Shown one piece after another: positions 7,489 through 12,614 of a stretch of 12,748 bases of DNA. The stretch is from Candidatus Zipacnadia bacterium (GTDB lineage: Bacteria > Armatimonadota > Zipacnadia > Zipacnadales > Zipacnadaceae). How positions within the stretch are numbered: position 1 is the first letter of the stretch; every line of letters begins with the position of its first letter. The notes beneath the pieces were generated by a model that was not told the DNA's origin, ran no database searches, and saw only the letters and a program-made list of their open reading frames with translations. Location: the NCBI GenBank assembly GCA_029821455.1, contig JALGTI010000057.1, positions 1 to 12,748 on the forward strand. Reading direction: 5' to 3'. The position numbers and the translations under genes are program-made.

Positions 7489-8351
7489 GAGCCTACCTGG
7501 ATTGCTACCCCTGCTTCGTTCGGCAGGCGTTGACCGCTGCGCGAATGGCTGGCGCCGACGAGTCACAACGATGGAGCGTATTGCGTCGCACTCTGGAGAT
7601 GCTTCAGTCATTTGACCTGACAGCTACACCTCCGGAGATCGGCACAGTGATTCATCGCATTGTGCGGGAGGACGTAGGTGACGGGGATCCATACGTGGAG
7701 GTGAAGGCTGCCAGCACCAGTGAGGCCCTCCATATGTATCCTCGCCTGCGGGAGATGGCCTCAGAGGCTGACGATCCGCTTGACGTCGCGATTAGGTTGA
7801 GCATCGCTGGCAATATCATCGATTTTGGCCTGGGCGATAGACATGACTTCGACCTCTGGAATACGGTGGATCGGGTGCTGGCCCAACCTTTCGCGGTCGA
7901 TGATCGCCCTGCATTTTTTGATGCGCTGGAGAAGGCTGACGAGGTGCTCTACCTGGCCGACAACGCTGGTGAGACAGTTTTCGACCGTGTGCTGATTGAG
8001 TTACTTGAGGTGCCTGTTGTGTACGTGGTCAAAGGTGGCCCAGTATTGAACGATGCTGTCTACGAGGATGCAGTGGCAGCTGGTCTGGACCAGGTGGCTG
8101 AGATTATCGATAACGGCGCGGCCACACCCGGGACGATCGTTCAATTTTGTTCGGACGACTTTCAGGAGCGCTTCGCGAAGGCAGAGATGATTATTGCGAA
8201 GGGGCAGGGTAACTATGAGACTCTGAGTGAGGCTGGTCCCCGCGTCTTCAACTTGCTGCAGGTGAAGTGTCCAGTTATTGCGCGTGATATCGGTAAGCCG
8301 GTTGGGAGTATTGTTCTCAAGCAGGCAACCGAAAGCATTCAATCTCGTTAG
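7485..8351 (+). CDS. DUF89/ARMT1-like damage-control phosphatase family protein
   Basis: The 288-residue protein starts with a CxxC in LDCYPCFVRQAL (Cys7, Cys10), seen in the stand-alone prokaryotic branch of DUF89. Family landmarks follow: LADNAGETVFDR (Asp159, Asn160), VKGGPVLNDA (Lys183, Asn189), IIDNG (Asp209, Asn210) and AKGQGNYETL (Lys239, Asn243). These place metal- and phosphate-binding residues in the usual order. Characterised DUF89 members are metal-dependent phosphatases acting on unwanted sugar or cofactor phosphates; the substrate of this branch is not known to me. The gene begins inside the mrp stop (ATGA), so the two are coupled. The nearby cofactor-type genes hint at cleaning up a phosphorylated by-product, or at a metal-linked role for the CxxC. 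Confidence 0.85.
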   Translation: MRAYLDCYPCFVRQALTAARMAGADESQRWSVLRRTLEMLQSFDLTATPPEIGTVIHRIVREDVGDGDPYVEVKAASTSEALHMYPRLREMASEADDPLDVAIRLSIAGNIIDFGLGDRHDFDLWNTVDRVLAQPFAVDDRPAFFDALEKADEVLYLADNAGETVFDRVLIELLEVPVVYVVKGGPVLNDAVYEDAVAAGLDQVAEIIDNGAATPGTIVQFCSDDFQERFAKAEMIIAKGQGNYETLSEAGPRVFNLLQVKCPVIARDIGKPVGSIVLKQATESIQSR

Positions 8352-8370
8352 GAGGAAAGGGGGTGATGTT

Positions 8371-8628
8371 GTGCCAGGATTTGATGGAACTGGCCCCACG
8401 GGCGCAGGGCCGATGACCGGTCGGGGCGAGGGCTACTGTGTGGTACCTCTCGACAGGTCGCGCCGTCTGCCCTACGCGTACACGGGGCTCTTCGGCCGCC
8501 CTGTGCTCAGGCGGCGTTTGCTGGCGCGCCGGCCACTAGCACGTGCCTGGTGGTACAATCTCTTCGGAGGCGGTATAGGGCGCGGCAGGCGAGGGGGACG
8601 ACGATTCTTTCGGCGTCGACGGTGGTGA
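8371..8628 (+). CDS. Small DUF5320-type protein with very Arg-rich C-terminus
   Basis: I choose GTG 8371 because it is preceded by AAAGGGGGTGAT (8356-8367), an almost complete match to the 16S anti-SD, and because it yields the DUF5320 signature at the N-terminus: MPGFDGTGPTGAGPMTGRG, then GYC. The product is 85 residues. After residue 27 it departs from a normal DUF5320 protein: about 20 of its 85 residues are arginine, ending in RRFFRRRRW, and it lacks the C-terminal coiled coil of its neighbour. Function unknown; DUF5320 proteins are usually encoded beside NifX-like and MinD/Mrp genes. The basic tail might bind nucleic acid, an acidic partner or membrane. Alternatively the 3' half could be a drifted or frameshifted remnant. 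Confidence 0.72.
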   Translation: MPGFDGTGPTGAGPMTGRGEGYCVVPLDRSRRLPYAYTGLFGRPVLRRRLLARRPLARAWWYNLFGGGIGRGRRGGRRFFRRRRW

Positions 8629-8669
8629 TAAGCTCAATTTGATCAGATCTTTGAGGAGGTGAACAAGCA

Positions 8670-9032
8670 ATGCCAGGTGGAGATCGAACTGGACCAAGGG
8701 GAATGGGACCAATGACGGGGCGTGGTGCAGGCTACTGCGCGGGCTACAGCGTTCCCGGCTACGCCAATCCGTGGCCTAGAGCTGGATTGGGTATGGCATG
8801 GGGGCGCGGTGGTCCTATGGGCGGCGGTCGGGGCTGGCGGCATATGTACTACGCTACAGGATTGCCCGGCTGGGTGCGGTTTGGAGCACCGCCAGTGTGG
8901 GGGGCTCCTCCGGTAGGCGCGGTGCCTACGCCTGAGCAGGAGGCCGAGTTCCTCAGGGCGCAGGCTGAGCAGCTCCAGGCGGAGTTGGACGCGATCAACG
9001 AGCGGCTATCGAAGCTCGAGGGTGGCGAGTAG
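8670..9032 (+). CDS. DUF5320 domain protein with C-terminal coiled coil
   Basis: The 120-residue protein begins with the DUF5320 signature MPGGDRTGPRGMGPMTGRG, then GYC, as in the preceding gene, followed by a Gly/Pro/Trp-rich low-complexity region (about 25-85). It closes with a heptad helix from about 88 to 118 (QEAEFLRAQAEQLQAELDAI and on). An ideal GAGGAGGTGA (8653-8662) precedes the ATG. DUF5320 proteins are small, of unknown function and typically sit near NifX/NifB-like and MinD-type genes in anaerobes. The tail resembles those of the two NifX-like proteins that follow, so it may be a structural partner. It lies 41 bp after the first DUF5320 gene and seems a duplicate of its N-terminal part. 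Confidence 0.83.
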   Translation: MPGGDRTGPRGMGPMTGRGAGYCAGYSVPGYANPWPRAGLGMAWGRGGPMGGGRGWRHMYYATGLPGWVRFGAPPVWGAPPVGAVPTPEQEAEFLRAQAEQLQAELDAINERLSKLEGGE

Positions 9033-9054
9033 GTAACTGTCGCCAGCTGCACGG

Positions 9055-9092
9055 CGGGGCGGATGACAGGCTGTGCTTGTGCATCCGCCCCG
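9055..9092 (+). other. Strong GC-rich RNA hairpin between DUF5320 and NifX-like genes
   Basis: CGGGGCGGATG (9055-9065) pairs perfectly with CATCCGCCCCG (9082-9092) around a 16-base loop: an 11-bp stem, nine of them G-C. No T-run follows, so it is not a classical intrinsic terminator. It could be an RNA-processing or stability element, or a partial terminator that sets the ratio of genes on either side. Confidence 0.7.
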
Positions 9093-9105
9093 GGGTATAA
9101 CATCT

Positions 9106-9131
9106 GGGTGAGGGACTCACGTCGCTCATCC
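9106..9131 (+). other. Pair of mutually exclusive small hairpins in the NifX-like leader
   Basis: GTGAG-GGA-CTCAC (9108-9120) forms a 5-bp stem. GGGTGAG (9106-9112) can instead pair with CTCATCC (9125-9131) using one G-U. The two cannot form together. This lies 44 bases before the NifX-like ATG and could be regulatory, though the stems are short. Confidence 0.35.
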
Positions 9132-9174
9132 AGCATATCAAACCAATTATACATGCTACCGAGAGGAGTGCAAA

Positions 9175-9717
9175 ATGAAAGTCGTTGTTTCTGCCAATGG
9201 AGCGGGTCTGGATGCATCGGCCAGTCCGGTTTTCGGGCGATGTCCAACCTACGTGTTCGTCGATACTGAAACGATGGCGGCGGAATCGGTGGAGAACTCC
9301 GCAGCCAATGCCGGTGGCGGGGCAGGCATACAGGCTGCTCAGTTCGTCGTTGAGCAGGGAGCTCAGGCGGTGATAAGTGGAAACCTGGGGCCGAACGCCT
9401 ATAACGTCTTCCAAGCGGCGGGTGTGTCCTGCTATCTCTTCCCTGGAGGGACGGTTCGCGATGCTGTTGAGGCACTCAAGGCGGGCGAGTTGTCGGTCCT
9501 GGGTGGGGCGAATGTTGCAGCACACGCTGGAATGCGGGCCGCCGCCGGCAGAGGGGGTGGGACTGGCCGGGGTATGAGGGTGGCGGCTTCGCAGGCGGCA
9601 TCAGCACGGAGTGCGCGTGATCAGGAAGTGGAAGCGCTGAGGGAGATGACAGGTGATTTGCGCAAGCAGCTTGCTGAGGTAATGAGCCGCCTGGAGGAAC
9701 TGGAAAGGGAGGGCTAG
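9175..9717 (+). CDS. NifX/NifB-C-type FeMo-cofactor-binding-fold protein with Gly-rich linker and coiled-coil tail
   Basis: Residues 1-~105 match the dinitrogenase iron-molybdenum cofactor biosynthesis domain (Nitro_FeMo-Co): MKVVVSANGAGLDASASPVF, then GRCPTYVFVD (Cys23), a run of Gly before IQAAQFVVEQGAQAVISGNL, then CYLFPGGTVRDAVEAL. Family members (NifX, NafY, orange protein) bind metal-sulfur clusters. It is longer than the usual 110-130 residues: a Gly/Arg/Ala-rich linker (about 112-147) leads to a heptad helix (about 148-180) with EALREMTGDLRKQLAEVMSR. AGGAG (9164-9168) precedes the ATG. No nitrogenase structural gene is present, so a role in nitrogen fixation is not implied. The next gene follows after 3 bases. 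Confidence 0.88.
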   Translation: MKVVVSANGAGLDASASPVFGRCPTYVFVDTETMAAESVENSAANAGGGAGIQAAQFVVEQGAQAVISGNLGPNAYNVFQAAGVSCYLFPGGTVRDAVEALKAGELSVLGGANVAAHAGMRAAAGRGGGTGRGMRVAASQAASARSARDQEVEALREMTGDLRKQLAEVMSRLEELEREG

Positions 9718-9720
9718 GTT

Positions 9721-10203
9721 ATGCGGATTGCTGTCTCTGTCGACGAGTCGAGTGGTCTTGATAGTGTTGTGAGTCCCCATTTTGGACGTTGTCCCTACTA
9801 TGTCTTCGTGGACGTAGAGGGACGTGAGGTGAAGGATGTTCAGGTAGTCGCGAGCCCTTTCTATGGACAGCATCAGCCCGGGCAGGTGCCTGGCTTCATC
9901 CATAGCAAGGGTGCAAACGTGATGTTGACCGGCGGAATGGGTAGCCGTGCTATTCAGTTCTTTCACCAACTTGGCATCGAGCCGGTGACCGGAGCTTACG
10001 GCACTGTTCGGCTGGCACTCGAGCAGTACCTGGGAGGCGAGTTACAGGGAGCCGCAGCGTGTAGCACCAGCCAGACTCATCAGGCTGAGGACGTCCCCCC
10101 AGAAGGCGAATACGAGCAGGATGAGGTCGGGCGTCTTCGGGAAGAGGCGGAAATGCTCAGACAGCAGCTTGAAGATGTCACAAGACGGCTGGAGCGGTTG
10201 TAG
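9721..10203 (+). CDS. Second NifX-like FeMo-cofactor-binding-fold protein with coiled-coil tail
   Basis: The 160-residue protein carries the same fold as its upstream neighbour: RIAVSVDESSGLDSVVSPHF then GRCPYYVFVD (His20, Cys24), followed by GANVMLTGGMGSRAIQFFHQ and a GTVRLALEQYL helix. The SPHFGRCPYY form, with a His before Phe-Gly-Arg-Cys, is closer to orange-protein-like members than the first copy, which has Val there. A short acidic linker (about 120-137) leads to a heptad helix (about 138-160, VGRLREEAEMLRQQLEDVTR). An SD-like AGGGAGGG inside the end of the previous gene serves it, and the gap is 3 bases. A heteromer with the first NifX-like protein is likely from tandem coding and similar tails. 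Bound metal is unknown. Confidence 0.88.
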   Translation: MRIAVSVDESSGLDSVVSPHFGRCPYYVFVDVEGREVKDVQVVASPFYGQHQPGQVPGFIHSKGANVMLTGGMGSRAIQFFHQLGIEPVTGAYGTVRLALEQYLGGELQGAAACSTSQTHQAEDVPPEGEYEQDEVGRLREEAEMLRQQLEDVTRRLERL

Positions 10204-10204
10204 G

Positions 10205-10684
10205 ATGAATGCTCTAACCTCGGCGAGCGGGAGCAATCGGATCGAGGAAGGTCTTACGACGGAGGATGTGGCCCGCCGCGCCGGTGATCTGCTGCGAGGG
10301 GGCTACCATTGAAGCGAGTCTATGCTGCTAGCCGTGGGCGAGCATGTATTGGGTGACGAGGTCCGAGATGTCGTACGATACGTGACGGCTTTCGCCGGCG
10401 GTGTTGGTTGTGGGTACCAGGAACTATGCGGTGCGCTCAGCGGCGGCATCGCTATTATTGGCGGGCGCTTTGGACGGACGAGCTGTGACGAGGATGAGAA
10501 GCTGGCCCAGAACCTGGCACGCCGTTTCCGGCAGTCTTTTCTGGATGAGTTCGGTTGCACGCAGTGCAAGCAGGTGCGGGAGCTGCTTAAGGAGCCCGGT
10601 GGAATGGGTTCGTGTGCAGTTCTGGTCGAGTGGGCAGCCAATCTGCTTCTGGAGATGATCAGCGAAGCGGAAGGGGATGGATGA
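10205..10684 (+). CDS. C_GCAxxG_C_C-family redox protein, probable selenoprotein (TGA codon 36 read as Sec)
   Basis: Two open stretches (10205-10309 and 10313-10684) are in the same frame, separated only by TGA at 10310-10312. Read through, they give one 159-residue protein matching the C_GCAxxG_C_C family (~140 residues, four invariant Cys). The N-terminus ends EDVARRAGDLLRGGYH, then TGA, then SESMLLAVGEHVL: the TGA falls where the family has its first Cys in a GYxC-E context. The other three are present: Cys75 in CGALSG, Cys121 in FGCTQC and Cys137 in GSC. A hairpin resembling a bacterial SECIS follows (10321-10346). Other genes here end normally in TGA, so recoding is local. The ATG is one base after the previous stop. 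The alternative is a nonsense mutation or sequencing error. Substrate unknown; thiol/selenol redox chemistry is inferred. Confidence 0.8.
10321..10346 (+). promoter_or_regulatory. SECIS-like hairpin directing UGA recoding
   Basis: UAUGCU (10321-10326) pairs with AGCAUG (10341-10346), one terminal U-G included. After a bulged G (10340), GCU (10327-10329) pairs with GGC (10337-10339), again with one U-G. The apical loop AGCCGUG (10330-10336) contains the GU that bacterial SECIS loops tend to have. The loop begins 17 bases after the TGA, the same spacing I recall for E. coli fdhF. Bacterial SECIS elements are variable, so the fold is supportive rather than proof. Confidence 0.55.
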
Positions 10685-10911
10685 TGGTCTGCTCGTGGGA
10701 GCCCCTGGGCTACGCTCGTACAGGGATAGTGCGGAAGCTGTCGTGCGGTAAGCTGGATTGTGGACGGGAGTCTGCCTCGTGTCTTGGACCAATGAGGCAA
10801 CGGAGTCGAGTGCTACTGACTGTGTTCTATGACAACAGGTGTGAGGAGACTCGCACCATGTTATTGCTTAAGGAACTCCGCGCGCGAGATGTGCGCACAG
10901 GCCTATGGTGA
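10681..10911 (+). CDS. Small Cys-containing protein of unknown function
   Basis: This 76-codon frame starts with an ATG inside the stop of the selenoprotein-type gene (ATGA, 10681-10684), a common sign of translational coupling. The product has five cysteines, four in the first half (Cys4, 22, 27, 34) with LSCGKLDCG giving a CxxxxC, and Cys57 later. The C-terminal third looks helical and charged. I recognise no family. There is no strong SD of its own. It might be a small redox or metal partner, or a non-functional frame that happens to stay open; the next confident gene is 91 bp further on. Confidence 0.4.
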   Translation: MMVCSWEPLGYARTGIVRKLSCGKLDCGRESASCLGPMRQRSRVLLTVFYDNRCEETRTMLLLKELRARDVRTGLW

Positions 10912-10934
10912 TGATTGCCTGTTGGTTGGAGTTG

Positions 10935-10944
10935 GCCACGTGGC
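10935..10944. repeat. Perfect 10-bp palindrome before the zinc-ribbon gene
   Basis: GCCACGTGGC is a perfect palindrome in the 91-bp gap ahead of the small zinc-ribbon-like gene. It might be an operator, but no convincing promoter accompanies it and chance is possible in GC-rich DNA. Confidence 0.3.
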
Positions 10945-11002
10945 GGAGACGTGACCTGGTTTCGGATAGAAGTCTCTTGGTGAACGAAAGGAGATAGTAG
11001 AA

Positions 11003-11200
11003 ATGGCTGGATTTGGACGCGGTGGCGGTGGTGGTCGTGGAGGTGGGCGTGGCCCAGGGCGTATGGGAGGGGCTGCAGCTGCAGGTCCTGGCGGATACTG
11101 TGTCTGCCCTTCGTGTGGTCATCGGGAGCCTCACAACGTGGGCGAGCCCTGCTACAAGAAACGGTGTCCGCAGTGTGGCGCCCAGATGGTGCGCGAGTGA
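11003..11200 (+). CDS. Small Gly/Arg-rich zinc-ribbon-like protein
   Basis: The 65-residue product has a Gly/Arg-rich N-terminus (1-31), then a compact Cys module: Cys33, 35, 38, 50, 55 and 58 in GYCVCPSCGH and PCYKKRCPQCG. Two CxxC knuckles (35-38 and 55-58) about 16 residues apart suit one Zn or Fe site of rubredoxin or zinc-ribbon type; Cys33 and Cys50 are additional. Small proteins with this GPGG-x-C-x-CP-x-CG pattern are commonly found beside NifX-like and MinD genes in anaerobes (from memory). AAAGGAG (10987-10993) lies nine bases before the ATG. Function unknown; metal binding or electron transfer is likely. It is the last confident gene before the repeat-containing gap. Confidence 0.8.
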   Translation: MAGFGRGGGGGRGGGRGPGRMGGAAAAGPGGYCVCPSCGHREPHNVGEPCYKKRCPQCGAQMVRE

Positions 11201-11310
11201 TGATATCTTGCCCGGCATGTGTGGGAATAGTATTTGTAGAGACGCAGCATGTGTCGAATCCTGTGAAGTCATATCGGGCGAAGTTTTATAAGGTCGTACC
11301 GGTCATGTGA
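11200..11310 (+). CDS. Possible 36-residue CxxC micro-protein
   Basis: The ATG at 11200 shares its A with the TGA of the zinc-ribbon-like gene (TGATG), an arrangement typical of coupled genes. The peptide begins MISCPACVGIVFVE, with one CxxC (Cys4, Cys7), and ends in a Lys/Arg-containing tail at a TGA. There is no independent SD and no recognised family. It may be real, or the open tail of a decayed gene. A second, overlapping frame from 11217 also reads a short Cys-rich peptide, which lowers confidence in either. Confidence 0.28.
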   Translation: MISCPACVGIVFVETQHVSNPVKSYRAKFYKVVPVM

Positions 11311-11359
11311 GCGCATCTACCTCAGTTTCTCCCGGTTCACGATAAGAAAGGCAAGCGGT

Positions 11360-11608
11360 GGTTGAGTGCGACGGCCTGATTCTCGATATGCTCAGGATCG
11401 CAGACATTACGAAAAGGGCCGTCGCGTATCGAAACCAGGCGACTGCTCTTCGTCGCCGTCGCCGGCCATGTTTCTTCCCAGAAGGGCTGCCCGACGGTGA
11501 TGGGATTTCTTACGAATTCCTGTCCGCGCCTTGGTTTCGATACGGCAGGCCGCTGGGCAGATATGTCGAGAGAATCTGGTGTTGTGGAAACGCGGCCCGC
11601 ACTCAACC
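11360..11608. repeat. 249-bp interrupted inverted repeat, possible MITE-like remnant
   Basis: Two blocks are mirrored around one centre near 11484. The outer pair is GGTTGAGTGCG (11360-11370) with CGCACTCAACC (11598-11608). The inner pair is CGTATCGAAACCAGGCG (11425-11441) with CGCCTTGGTTTCGATACG (11527-11544), perfect save one extra T. Shorter matches (GGCC at 11417-11420 and 11548-11551) lie between. No frame within it resembles a transposase. It may be a decayed non-autonomous mobile element or encode a long imperfect RNA hairpin. Confidence 0.6.
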
Positions 11609-11619
11609 AGCGGTGCGGG
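11596..11619 (+). other. Hairpin at the right end of the inverted repeat
   Basis: CCCGCAC (11596-11602) pairs with GTGCGGG (11613-11619) around a 10-base loop. TCAACC (11603-11608) could alternatively pair with GGTTGA (11618-11623). The stem is 7 bp and G-C rich with no T-run after it. It overlaps the outer arm of the large inverted repeat. Confidence 0.4.
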
Positions 11620-11635
11620 TTGATTCATGATAGAA

Positions 11636-11679
11636 CGGTACGACTTCACGAGACAATAGGCGGTATGACTTTACGAGAC
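11636..11679. repeat. Tandem 19-bp direct repeat upstream of the MinD-type genes
   Basis: CGGTACGACTTCACGAGAC (11636-11654) recurs as CGGTATGACTTTACGAGAC (11661-11679) with two C-to-T differences and a period of 25 bp. It ends 56 bases before the first MinD-type start, a suitable place for paired regulator sites. No convincing sigma70 promoter could be assigned nearby. Confidence 0.55.
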
Positions 11680-11735
11680 TTAACACATGCTGCGTCTCTG
11701 TCTTGTAGTTATCGTATGAACAGTGAGGTGAATCT

Positions 11736-12614
11736 GTGATCATAGCTGTAGCAAGCGGCAAGGGTGGTACCGGCAAGACAACGGTCGCCGTCAGTCTGGC
11801 ATTGAGTCTGACTGATGGTCGCGGTACGCAACCTCTCCTGCTGGATTGTGATGTGGAAGAACCGAATGCGGCGCTCTTTCTCGATGCTCAGCTCGGGGAG
11901 CGTCGCGAGGTGGGACTGCTGATACCCTCCGTGGATCTGGAGAAGTGCATTCACTGTGGGCGCTGCGCTGAGGTGTGTCAGTACCACGCCATCGCATCAG
12001 TCGGTGAGAAGGTGCTCGTTTTTCCTGAGCTGTGTCATGGGTGTGGCAGTTGCACGCTGAATTGCCCGACGGAAGCAATTGCAGAAGTGCTGAATGTTAT
12101 GGGAACCATTGAGCGAGGGTGGGCCGGGCAGGTCGAGTTTGCTCAGGGAACGATGGATGTGGGACAGGCGATGGCTGTGCCAATCATCCGACAGCTCAAA
12201 CGGTGGGTGCTCCCGGACGATCCTTGCATGGACCGCCCGATCATCTTGGACTCTCCTCCAGGCAGTTCCTGTCCCGTGGTGGAAACCATGCGCGGCACTG
12301 ACTTCGTGCTGATGGTGACTGAGCCGACGCCCTTCGGCCTGCATGATCTCCGTATAGCGGTTGAGGTGGCACGGGGTGAGCTGGGCCTTCCTGTCGGTGT
12401 TGTGATCAACCGGGACGGCGTTGGCGATAAGGGGGTGGAAGAATACTGCGCAGTTGAGGACATTCCGGTACTGATGCGTATTCCTCTCGACCGTAGGATC
12501 GCTGAAGCTTGCTCGGAGGGCAAACCTCCTGTGCTAGCCCTTCCGGAGTATCGTCCGCGTTTCCGTGAGCTGTTTGAGGGGATAGTGCGGGTTGTCGAGG
12601 AGGGGGCGCGATGA
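11736..12614 (+). CDS. MinD-superfamily P-loop ATPase with inserted 2x[4Fe-4S] ferredoxin domain
   Basis: The 292-residue protein starts at GTG 11736, with GAGGTGA (11725-11731) just upstream. It opens with the deviant Walker A SGKGGTGKTT (7-16) and LLLDCDVEEPNAALFL. An inserted ferredoxin domain follows with two full [4Fe-4S] motifs: Cys71, 74, 77, 81 and Cys100, 103, 106, 110. The ATPase core resumes with PIILDSPPGSSCPVVE and VLMVTEPTPFGLHD. This is the COG1149 architecture. Such genes come in adjacent pairs in anaerobes and, in Desulfovibrio, sit in the orange-protein operon. Coupling ATP hydrolysis to electron or cluster transfer is the usual suggestion; the biochemistry is poorly known. 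It overlaps the next gene by ATGA. Confidence 0.93.
   Translation: MIIAVASGKGGTGKTTVAVSLALSLTDGRGTQPLLLDCDVEEPNAALFLDAQLGERREVGLLIPSVDLEKCIHCGRCAEVCQYHAIASVGEKVLVFPELCHGCGSCTLNCPTEAIAEVLNVMGTIERGWAGQVEFAQGTMDVGQAMAVPIIRQLKRWVLPDDPCMDRPIILDSPPGSSCPVVETMRGTDFVLMVTEPTPFGLHDLRIAVEVARGELGLPVGVVINRDGVGDKGVEEYCAVEDIPVLMRIPLDRRIAEACSEGKPPVLALPEYRPRFRELFEGIVRVVEEGAR

Noticed and set aside
9055..9092. Intrinsic transcription terminator
   Set aside because: The stem is strong but no T-run follows it; the next bases are GGG-TATAAC. It was kept as an RNA hairpin only.
8849..9525. Long minus-strand frames opposite DUF5320 and NifX-like genes
   Set aside because: They overlap confident plus-strand genes and have low-complexity antisense composition.
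10310..10312. TGA as a gene-ending stop, making the C_GCAxxG_C_C gene a pseudogene or starting it at ATG 10322
   Set aside because: The 35 codons upstream are in the same frame and match the family's N-terminus up to the GYxC motif. A start at 10322 would lose the first redox residue and has no good SD. A sequencing error cannot be excluded.
11337..11649. Overlapping frames on both strands in the gap before the MinD pair, considered as transposase or gene remnants
   Set aside because: No frame shows a transposase motif, a domain or an SD; the strand symmetry is explained by the inverted repeat.
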